Made by a program: the position numbers and the translations under genes
The notes under the pieces: generated by a model
What the model was told of the DNA's origin: nothing
The model's database searches: none
The model's input: only the letters and a program-made list of their open reading frames with translations
Assembly (NCBI GenBank): GCA_938048815.1
Contig: CALIUI010000034.1
Span: forward strand, 1 to 46,421
DNA from: an uncultured Aquificaceae bacterium
Lineage (GTDB): Bacteria; Aquificota; Aquificia; Aquificales; Aquificaceae
Length of the DNA stretch: 46,421 nucleotides
Direction: 5' to 3'
Shown here: positions 1 to 7,170 of the stretch, piece by piece
Numbering within the stretch: the first letter of the stretch is position 1
Layout: each line of letters begins with the position of its first letter

Positions 1-443
1 AGATAGACGCCATTCTCTTTTATCTCTATCCTTGTGTTTTGCTTGCCTTTACAATTAGCCTGCCCTATGGAGTAAAGGTTTCCTTTTCTTTTCTCTGTCC
101 ACTTTAGTTGTAATTTCTTATAGGGCTTTCCATTGATGTGTTTTTGTTTTAGTTTCTCAAAAAGAGCTCTACCGCCAAAGATGACTTTTTTGGGATTTTC
201 TCCTTTTTCTTTGACAGCAGAGAGTAAGGTTTGTGCTTTTACGACAGCGGAGTATGAATATCTTGAGTTAAGAGCAAAAAGGTTTTGAAGTTCCTTGCTT
301 ATATCACTTAGGCTTTTGCCTTCCAAAAGTCTTTTGTAGGCATATCTATAAGCAGAGGACCATCTTCTCATAAGGTCTTTTAGTAGGGCTAAATCTTTGT
401 TGCTAAGTAAGATGAGCTTAGAGTATATAGTTATTTTGCTCAT
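1..443 (-). CDS. TnpB-type (IS200/IS605 OrfB-like) protein, N-terminal part, truncated by window edge
   Basis: Reverse complement from 443 reads MSKITIYSKLILLSNKDLALLKDLMRRWSSAYRYAYKRLLEGKS...KKVIFGGRALFEKLKQKHINGKPYKKLQLKWTEKRKGNLYSIGQANCKGKQNTRIEIKENGVYL with no stop to position 1. The FGGRALFEKL...EKRKGNLYSIGQ pattern resembles TnpB/OrfB N-terminal regions. Absent from the ORF track, probably because no stop lies in the window. Confidence 0.75.
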   Translation of the reverse strand, partial: MSKITIYSKLILLSNKDLALLKDLMRRWSSAYRYAYKRLLEGKSLSDISKELQNLFALNSRYSYSAVVKAQTLLSAVKEKGENPKKVIFGGRALFEKLKQKHINGKPYKKLQLKWTEKRKGNLYSIGQANCKGKQNTRIEIKENGVY

Positions 444-497
444 CCTTTACAATTTTAGCATAAGGGTATGTTTAGATTGGGATTTTTGAAACATCCT
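444..497 (-). mobile_element. Left end of the TnpB-type element (tip ...ggatttttgaaacatcctc)
   Basis: The same end sequence recurs at about 4680-4742 and 15805-15867. Confidence 0.6.
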
Positions 498-498
498 C

Positions 499-613
499 TG
501 GGAAACCCTTGACAGCCCTATCTCAAAAGTCAATTGGCAAGTCTATGAATCGAAAAATTCAGCTTCTTTAAGTTATTGGTTGTAGACTTTTTGAAAATTT
601 GTGCACCAACGCT
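499..613 (+). repeat. Repeat C copy 1 (about 110 bp, ends gaaaatttgtgcaccaacgct)
   Basis: Near-identical in reverse complement to 22139-22242 (gggaaacccttga...caattggcaag...ttttgaaaatttatgcaccaacgcc). Confidence 0.7.
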
Positions 614-655
614 CCTGTAAGTAAAAAATCACGGCGTGTGATTAAATTAAATTTA

Positions 656-1708
656 ATGAAAAGTCTTGTCTCTGGTGGTGGCACAGGGGGGCATTTTTTT
701 CCCGCCCTTGCCCTAATAGAGGAACTTATTGAAAGAAATATAGAAACCTATTTTGTAGGCTCCTATAGGGGCATAGAGTACAGACTAAGGGAAAAAATTC
801 CCGTTAAAAGTTTCTTTTTATACTCCCATCCCTTTATGGGTAGGAGTGTTGTAGATAAATTAAAGGCTTTGATGAAAAACTCCTTGGCTTCCTTTGAGAT
901 TGCCAAGCTTATAAGGAGAGAAGATAGGGTTATAGCCTTTGGAGGCTATGCAAGCTTTCCTTTGGGTATGGCTTCTATCCTAAAAAGGGCAACCCTTTAT
1001 ATACACGAGCAGAACTCCATACCAAGCCAGAGCAACCGCTTACTTTCCAAGTTTTCGGAAAAGGTCTTTATAACCTTTGAACATTCAAGGAGGTTTTTCC
1101 CTTCGAAAAAGACCATAAAGGTGGGTATACCCATAAGGAAAAGCCTAATAGAAGGCTTAAGGATAAGCAGAGAAGAGGCTCTAAAAAAACTCGATCTTGA
1201 AGATAAGCCCACCCTTTTGGTAGTGGGTGGTAGCCAAGGGGCGCAGTTTATTAATCAAATAGCAAAGGAAGTATTTTTAAAAACTAAATGGCAAGGGATA
1301 CATATAACAGGAGAAAGGGATTACAAAGAATTAAGAGATTTTTACAAGGAAAAGGGCTTAAAAGTCTTTACCTTACCCTTTAGCCATCAGATGGAGGTAA
1401 TATACAAAGCAAGCACTATAGCCATAAGCAGGTCTGGCGCCTCCTCTATCACAGAACTCTCCCTGTATGGCATCCCAACCCTTTTTATCCCCTTCCCCCA
1501 CGCCATACACAACCACCAGTTTTACAACGCCAAAGAAATAGAAGACATGGGAGGATCTATGACCCTTAAACAGGAAGAAGCGAACGTAGAAAAGGTGGTC
1601 GAAAATCTTGAAAATTTACTCAAAAACCTTGAGGAGTTCTCTTACAAAATATCAACCTTTGCTAACCCTTTTGCTTGCAGACAAATGATAGAATACCTTA
1701 TGAGATAA
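656..1708 (+). CDS. murG: UDP-N-acetylglucosamine--N-acetylmuramyl-(pentapeptide) pyrophosphoryl-undecaprenol N-acetylglucosamine transferase
   Basis: MKSLVSGGGTGGHFFPALAL..., GGSQGAQFIN, SRSGASSITELSLYGIPTLFIPFPHAIHNHQ. Start moved from the ORF-track TTG at 599 to ATG 656 because the 5' extension is encoded by repeat C. Confidence 0.95.
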   Translation: MKSLVSGGGTGGHFFPALALIEELIERNIETYFVGSYRGIEYRLREKIPVKSFFLYSHPFMGRSVVDKLKALMKNSLASFEIAKLIRREDRVIAFGGYASFPLGMASILKRATLYIHEQNSIPSQSNRLLSKFSEKVFITFEHSRRFFPSKKTIKVGIPIRKSLIEGLRISREEALKKLDLEDKPTLLVVGGSQGAQFINQIAKEVFLKTKWQGIHITGERDYKELRDFYKEKGLKVFTLPFSHQMEVIYKASTIAISRSGASSITELSLYGIPTLFIPFPHAIHNHQFYNAKEIEDMGGSMTLKQEEANVEKVVENLENLLKNLEEFSYKISTFANPFACRQMIEYLMR

Positions 1709-1916
1709 TACGCCAGATGAAAAGTTGTATGTAGGGACAATAAAAAATATGCCGGGTGAGAAACCCCTTTCATCGGTAGCGCAGACATCAAGAACTGGTA
1801 GCGCAGGCATCCTTGCTTGCGACAAAATACAGGCTGGAAGCCTGAACTACCAGGATTTTAAATTCTTTGTGATGGTCAATGACCCCCTATAAAGGATAAT
1901 TTTTCACTTAGCGTAT
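1708..1916. mobile_element. Family B MITE-like element, copy B1
   Basis: TIRs atacgccagatgaaaagtt / atacgctaagtgaaaaatt (reverse complement of the right end) enclosing a REP-like core ggtagcgcaggcatccttgcttgcgacaaaatacaggctggaagcctgaactacc; homologous core at 35440-35530. Confidence 0.7.
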
Positions 1917-1962
1917 ATTTTAGTAAAGTATGGTATTATAATCATACGTGCAGAGGTGTTAA

Positions 1963-3054
1963 ATGCATAAATTTGTAGATATTCTTGTTAAAACTCTTGA
2001 ATACAGGGATCTATACACCAGAGGGCATACCCATAGGGGTGTTTTCTACGCTTTAAAGATCGGTGAAAGTTTAGGGCTTTCAAGTAAGGAGCTTGAATAT
2101 CTATACGTAGGTGGTATGCTGCATGATATAGGAAAGATAGGTATACCAGACGTGGTACTTTTGAAACCGGGGAAGCTCACAGAAGAGGAGTTTGAAATAA
2201 TGAAGTTGCATGTTATATTAGGCTACCAGATGTTAAAAGACTTGGATGTACCTTCTGAAGCCCTTGATATAGTGTTATACCACCAAGAAAAGTATGACGG
2301 CACTGGCTATCCCCATGGTGCGAAAAACGGCAACATACCATTGCTTGCAAGAGTTTATACCATAGCGGATTCTTTTGAAGCTATGACCTCCATAAGGATA
2401 TACAAAAAGGGCAAAACTTGGCAGCAAGCTTTTCAAGAACTTGAAGAATTGGCTTCTATACACTTTGACCCTGATATAGTTAGGTATGCAATAAAAGCAT
2501 TAGAAAGCCTAAGCTATGTAGAAGCAAATTATTCTAATATTAATACAGAAGCAGAAAAAATAAGGTGGAGTTTTTATTATATAGATGAATCTGGTGCTAT
2601 AAAGGGTGATCTGTTTTTGCCTACCTTAAAAGCCTTTATGGAGCAAAGAGATAGCTTTTGTTTAACCATATTTGATATAAAAAATTTAGCTATGATTAAT
2701 ATGGAAAAGGGTTGGGAAGAAGGGAACCAAGTCTTAAGAAGACTTATAGAGGCTATAAATATTCAGTATTGTATTTCTTATAATATAAAAGATTTAATTT
2801 TAAAATTAATTAAGGAAAATTTTGTAAATATTGAAAGTCCTGTAGTTTTTAGAATAGGAGGCGATGAGTTTGCGGTTATAGCTCCTTACATTCTCCCACC
2901 GGAGAAGGTTTTGGGGGTTGTAAATAGCATGAAAAGCATAGGTATTAATATAGACTATCTGCGGGTTCGTTTTCCCGAAGATTTTTCTACGTATAAAGAA
3001 GTTCTGGAGAAGATTTTTGCTTTTACAAAGCTTAAGCTTAATACACACCTATAA
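1963..3054 (+). CDS. HD-GYP domain protein with C-terminal GGDEF domain (cyclic-di-GMP metabolism)
   Basis: HDIGKIGIP...KPGKL...YHQEKYDGTGYP (HD-GYP) followed by FRIGGDEFAVIAP (GGDEF). Confidence 0.9.
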   Translation: MHKFVDILVKTLEYRDLYTRGHTHRGVFYALKIGESLGLSSKELEYLYVGGMLHDIGKIGIPDVVLLKPGKLTEEEFEIMKLHVILGYQMLKDLDVPSEALDIVLYHQEKYDGTGYPHGAKNGNIPLLARVYTIADSFEAMTSIRIYKKGKTWQQAFQELEELASIHFDPDIVRYAIKALESLSYVEANYSNINTEAEKIRWSFYYIDESGAIKGDLFLPTLKAFMEQRDSFCLTIFDIKNLAMINMEKGWEEGNQVLRRLIEAINIQYCISYNIKDLILKLIKENFVNIESPVVFRIGGDEFAVIAPYILPPEKVLGVVNSMKSIGINIDYLRVRFPEDFSTYKEVLEKIFAFTKLKLNTHL

Positions 3055-3139
3055 CTACTCTATACACACTGTACATCATAACAATCTACCAATCGCTCTT
3101 TTTGACGAAATTTAAGCCTTTTGGGAATATAATCTTCTT

Positions 3140-4450
3140 ATGACCACAAAAGAGTTTGCACAGATCGTGGGAGGTAGCCACATAGGTGATCCTGCCCCAT
3201 TTTATGGCTTTTCCATAGACAGCAGGGATATAAAGGGGGGAGAGATCTTTGTAGCCTTGAAGGGAAAAGTGCACGACGGGCACGATTTTGCCTTAGAAGC
3301 CGTTAAGAGGGGTGCTGTGGCGGTTATGTTGGAGAAAAAGTTAAACTTGCCAGAAGATGTGCCCCAAATACTTGTGGAAGATAGCCTTTTGGCTTTAAGG
3401 AGGTTTGCCCTTTTTAAGAGGGAAAACTTCAAAGGAAAGGTGATAGCCATAGCAGGCTCTGCAGGAAAGACCACCACCAAGGAGATGACCGCCTTTTTGC
3501 TTTCCAAAGTAGGTAAAACCCTAAAAACACCCAAAAATTACAACTCCCAAATAGGGGTTCCCCTTTCTGTGGCAAACTTTGAAGAGGGTGCTGACTTTTG
3601 GGTGGTAGAGTTGGGAGCAAGCCAAAAGGGAGATGTGAAAAGTTTGGTGGAGATTATCAAGCCAAACATAAGAGTAATAACCGCCATAGGAGAGGAGCAT
3701 TTAGAGACCTTTGGCTGTCTTGATGATGTGGTCCTTGGCAACGGAGAAGTTTTTTATGGTATGAAGGAAGAAGATTGGGGCGTATGCCCCCATTATGTTT
3801 CCCCCTGTTATGAAATTCCTAATAAGCTTACCTTTGGTGGTGATGATTTTTCTGCGGAGGATATTAAGCTTTCCCAAGAGGGCGCGGAGTTTAAGGTGAA
3901 GGGAGAAAAGGTTTTTATACCCATACCAAGCCTTGCGGTGGTGGAAAACGCCCTTTGCTGCTTTCGTATCCTTGAGGCTTTGGGCTTTGATTGGAAAAGA
4001 TTGGTAAATACCCTTTCGGACTTTCATCCAGTGGAGGGCAGATTTAAGCTCTACAAAAAAGGCAGTCTTCTTATCATTGACGACGCTTATAACGCCAATC
4101 CGCCCTCTATGAGAATAGCCCTTAAAAGCCTTTCTCACCTTGAAGGCTACAAAAGAATAGCGGTACTTGGAGACATGTTAGAGTTAGGAGAGGATTCAGA
4201 AAAATACCACAGAGAAGTAGGAAAGCTATGCGCAAGCCACTTTATAGACCTTTGCCTTTTCTACGGAGACCTTATGAGATATGCCTACGAAGAGGCTTTG
4301 AAAGGGGGCTGCAACTGTAAGTTTTTCAAAGACAAGGAAGAAATAAAGTCCCTTTTACTTGACCTTAAGGATGAAAAAACCCTTATACTCTTTAAAGGCT
4401 CCAGGGGTATGAAAATGAAAGAACTTATAGAGGAGCTTTTGAAGGCTTAA
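3140..4450 (+). CDS. murF: UDP-N-acetylmuramoyl-tripeptide--D-alanyl-D-alanine ligase
   Basis: GSAGKTTTKEMTAFLLSKVG, NYNSQIGVPL, DDAYNANPPSM motifs of Mur ligases. Confidence 0.93.
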   Translation: MTTKEFAQIVGGSHIGDPAPFYGFSIDSRDIKGGEIFVALKGKVHDGHDFALEAVKRGAVAVMLEKKLNLPEDVPQILVEDSLLALRRFALFKRENFKGKVIAIAGSAGKTTTKEMTAFLLSKVGKTLKTPKNYNSQIGVPLSVANFEEGADFWVVELGASQKGDVKSLVEIIKPNIRVITAIGEEHLETFGCLDDVVLGNGEVFYGMKEEDWGVCPHYVSPCYEIPNKLTFGGDDFSAEDIKLSQEGAEFKVKGEKVFIPIPSLAVVENALCCFRILEALGFDWKRLVNTLSDFHPVEGRFKLYKKGSLLIIDDAYNANPPSMRIALKSLSHLEGYKRIAVLGDMLELGEDSEKYHREVGKLCASHFIDLCLFYGDLMRYAYEEALKGGCNCKFFKDKEEIKSLLLDLKDEKTLILFKGSRGMKMKELIEELLKA

Positions 4451-4472
4451 GGTGGCTTCAAAAATCTAATTC

Positions 4473-4742
4473 TCAGGGTGTTTCAAAAATAGCCCCTTTT
4501 ACAGGACTACCGCTCCCTTTTGCTAATAGCTTTATCCTTTCTAATATCCTTGCGAGAAATCCCCTTTTATCGGTAGTGCAGGCGCCCCTGCCTGCAATAA
4601 AAAAGCAGGCTGGAAGAAGGTCTTTTAGTAGGGTTAAATCTTTGTTGCTAAAGAAAATGAGTTAGAGTAGATGGTTATTTTGCCCATCTCTTATTATTTT
4701 TAGCATAGGGGGTACTTAATTTGGAATTTTTGAAACAGTCTC
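4473..4742 (-). mobile_element. Miniature ends-only derivative of the TnpB-type element (copy 1)
   Basis: Right-end sequence gggtgtttcaaaaatagccccttttacagg and left-end sequence ggtcttttagtagggttaaatctttgttgctaa...tttggaatttttgaaacagtct bracket only about 200 bp. Confidence 0.75.
4553..4616 (+). repeat. Family B REP-like core fragment nested in the TnpB-derived miniature element
   Basis: gagaaatccccttttatcggtagtgcaggcgcccctgcctgcaataaaaaagcaggctggaag matches the B1 core (gagaaacccctttcatcggtagcgcaggcatccttgcttgcgacaaaatacaggctggaag). Confidence 0.7.
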
Positions 4743-4790
4743 ACGTACAGGTTTTCATTTGGCGTATGAAAGAGTATAATATTGTTTAGC

Positions 4791-5279
4791 ATGAAGGTTC
4801 TTTTGGTTTTTTACTCAAGGTTAGTGGGTGAAACCCAGCTTTTGCAAAAGGTAAGCGAAAAGGTTCTAGCCCTTAGAAGGTTGATAGGTCCCGATAGCCT
4901 GTATGCGGTTATAACCACGGAGATGAAGGAATTTTTTGACCTTTTTCCAGACCTTGTTTTCATAAGGAACGATAAGGGTACTTTCTTGTACGGTCTTTAC
5001 AAGGGTCTTAGGAAGCTAAGGGGGAACGAGGTACTTGTGATAGACCCATTGCAAGATATAAGCCTTGATAAGTTAAAAGAGTTTATAAGCAAAAAAAGGT
5101 CAAACATGATCCATTCACAAAACAGCCAATGGAAGGGCTTGGCAAGGTTTAGGCTTATAGACCTTGATTACTTTATAAGAACCCTTGAATTTATACTTTT
5201 TGAGTCTGAAGAGAAGGACTTTAACAGTGTGATGGCTAAGGTAAAAGAGGATTATGGTATAGAATATGAGTTATGTTGA
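4791..5279 (+). CDS. Conserved hypothetical protein, possibly nucleotidyltransferase/GT-A-like
   Basis: Intact ORF with a close downstream gene; LYGLYKGLRKLRGNEVLVIDPLQDIS is loosely reminiscent of MobA/IspD-like folds. Start uncertain (4782 or 4791). Confidence 0.6.
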   Translation: MKVLLVFYSRLVGETQLLQKVSEKVLALRRLIGPDSLYAVITTEMKEFFDLFPDLVFIRNDKGTFLYGLYKGLRKLRGNEVLVIDPLQDISLDKLKEFISKKRSNMIHSQNSQWKGLARFRLIDLDYFIRTLEFILFESEEKDFNSVMAKVKEDYGIEYELC

Positions 5280-5291
5280 GGAGGTTTTAAT

Positions 5292-5816
5292 ATGGATGAC
5301 ATCTTGGTAGGCAAGTACGTGGTAAAGAGGGATAGGTATTATACCAAAGACCATGAATGGGCACTTATCAAGGGCAACAAGGCTTGGATAGGGATCACCG
5401 ATTATGCCCAAAAGGAGCTTGGTGATGTGGTGTATGTGGATCTGCCCCAGGTGGGTGAATCTTATGAAAGTGGAGAAACCATAGCCAACATAGAGTCTGT
5501 TAAAAGCGTTGCCCCCGTTTATGCGCCTCTTTCTGGAACTGTGATAGAGGTAAATGAAGCTTTGAGAGAGGAGCCCCATCTTATAAATGAATCTCCCTAC
5601 GAAGATGGTTGGATTGCTGTAATAGAGCTCTCTGATCCCATGGAGGTGGAAGACCTTATGCCCGCCGAAGATTACGCCCAGCTTCTTGTAGAGGTGATAA
5701 AAGAGGAAAAGGGAGAAAGCGTTAAGCTGGATTTTGTTGAAGAGGAAGAGAGCATGGAAGAATCCCTTGAGGCCTTGCCAGAAGAAGAGCTTGGTTACGA
5801 GGAAAGGGAAAGGTAA
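5292..5816 (+). CDS. gcvH: Glycine cleavage system H protein (lipoyl protein) with acidic C-terminal extension
   Basis: YTKDHEWALIKGNKAWIGITDYAQKELGDVVYVDLPQVG, lipoylation motif ANIESVKSVAPVYAPLSG; C-terminal tail DFVEEEESMEESLEALPEEELGYEERER. Confidence 0.93.
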   Translation: MDDILVGKYVVKRDRYYTKDHEWALIKGNKAWIGITDYAQKELGDVVYVDLPQVGESYESGETIANIESVKSVAPVYAPLSGTVIEVNEALREEPHLINESPYEDGWIAVIELSDPMEVEDLMPAEDYAQLLVEVIKEEKGESVKLDFVEEEESMEESLEALPEEELGYEERER

Positions 5817-7130
5817 TTGCATATACCCCACTCGGGACAAGAAACTCAAAAGATATTAAAAACCCTGGGGCTTTCTTCTTTGGAAGACCTTTTTTCTCAC
5901 ATTGATCCCTCTCTCTTTTCAAAGCCAAAACTCCCTCCACCAAAAAGTGAGGAAGAGTTAAGAAGGTACTTAAAGGAGTTAAGCTCTCAAAACAAAGAGC
6001 TTGTTTGCTTTGCGGGCTTTGGAGCCTACGATAGGATAGTTCCGTCGGTTGTATGGCAGATTTTAAACAGGGGTGAGTTTTTGACAGCTTACACACCTTA
6101 CCAACCCGAAGTCTCCCAAGGTACTCTGCAAGCCATCTTTGAATACCAAACCCTTATATGTGAGTTAACCAATATGGATGTGGCAAACGCAAGCATGTAC
6201 GATGGAGGTTCTGCTCTGGCGGAGGCGATATTGATGGCAAGGGCTATAAAGGGAAAGGGCAAAAGGGTTGTACTCTCCGAGGGCATCCATCCCTTTTACA
6301 AGGAGGTAATAAAAACCTACTTGAGAGGCTATGAGGATGAAATTTCCTTGATCCCACTTACGGAAGAAGGTTATACAGACCTTGAAAAGGCTGAAGAATC
6401 TTTAAAAGATGGACAGGCGCATGCCTTGGTGGTGCAGTATCCCAACTTCCTCGGCTTTGTGGAACCAATAAAGGAAGCATCAGAGCTTGCCCAAAAGTAC
6501 GAGGTGCCCTTTGTGGTATGTGCAGACCCTATTGCTTTGTCCATATTAAAGCCGCCCGGTAGCTTTGGTGCGGACATAGTGGTTGGAGAGGGCCAGCAAT
6601 TGGGCATACCCTTGAACTTTGGAGGTCCTTACGTGGGCTTTTTCGCCACAAAAAGGGAGCATGTGAGAAGGATGCCCGGAAGGCTTGTAGGCATGGCAGA
6701 AGATATTGAAGGGAAGAGGGTTTTCACCCTTGTGCTACAGACAAGAGAACAGCATATAAGAAGGGAAAGGGCAACCTCCAACATATGCACCAATCAAAAC
6801 CTTATGGCCCTTGCAAACCTTATATACATGGTATTACTTGGTAAAGAAGGTCTAAGGCAAGTGGCAATTCAAAGCCTTTCAAAGGCATTCTACCTAAAAG
6901 GAAAGCTTTTAAACATAGGCTTTGAAGAGATTTACAAAGGGAAACATCTATGGGAGTTTCCCCTAAAACATGAAAAAGCGCAGGAGCTTTATAAAAAAGC
7001 TTTGGAGCATGGTTTTCTTTTTGGAGTACCACTAAAGGACTTTAGCTATGAAAATAGCCTTTTGATAGCAACTACAGAGAGAAGAACAAGGGAAGAGATA
7101 GATAAACTGGTGGAAGTCTTATCTAAATAA
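5817..7130 (+). CDS. gcvPA: Glycine dehydrogenase (decarboxylating) subunit 1
   Basis: FAGFGAYDRIVPSVV, YTPYQPEVSQGTLQAIFEYQT, NMDVANASMYDGGSALAEA, GVPLKDF; directly follows gcvH (TTG start). Confidence 0.93.
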   Translation: MHIPHSGQETQKILKTLGLSSLEDLFSHIDPSLFSKPKLPPPKSEEELRRYLKELSSQNKELVCFAGFGAYDRIVPSVVWQILNRGEFLTAYTPYQPEVSQGTLQAIFEYQTLICELTNMDVANASMYDGGSALAEAILMARAIKGKGKRVVLSEGIHPFYKEVIKTYLRGYEDEISLIPLTEEGYTDLEKAEESLKDGQAHALVVQYPNFLGFVEPIKEASELAQKYEVPFVVCADPIALSILKPPGSFGADIVVGEGQQLGIPLNFGGPYVGFFATKREHVRRMPGRLVGMAEDIEGKRVFTLVLQTREQHIRRERATSNICTNQNLMALANLIYMVLLGKEGLRQVAIQSLSKAFYLKGKLLNIGFEEIYKGKHLWEFPLKHEKAQELYKKALEHGFLFGVPLKDFSYENSLLIATTERRTREEIDKLVEVLSK

Positions 7131-7170
7131 ATTCAGAAGGTAGTTCAAGCATCGCCCAGCCATCGTATAA

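Noticed and set aside
599-655. N-terminal extension of MurG from TTG 599
   Set aside because: Encoded by repeat C; the conserved MurG start region (MKSLVSGGGTGGH) begins at 656.
3105-3133. TTGACG...TATAAT as a full promoter for murF
   Set aside because: The spacer is about 20 bp, too long for a standard -35/-10 pair; only the -10 box is convincing.
3701-4138. 145-aa minus-strand ORF within murF
   Set aside because: Antisense shadow ORF; murF is strongly supported on the + strand.
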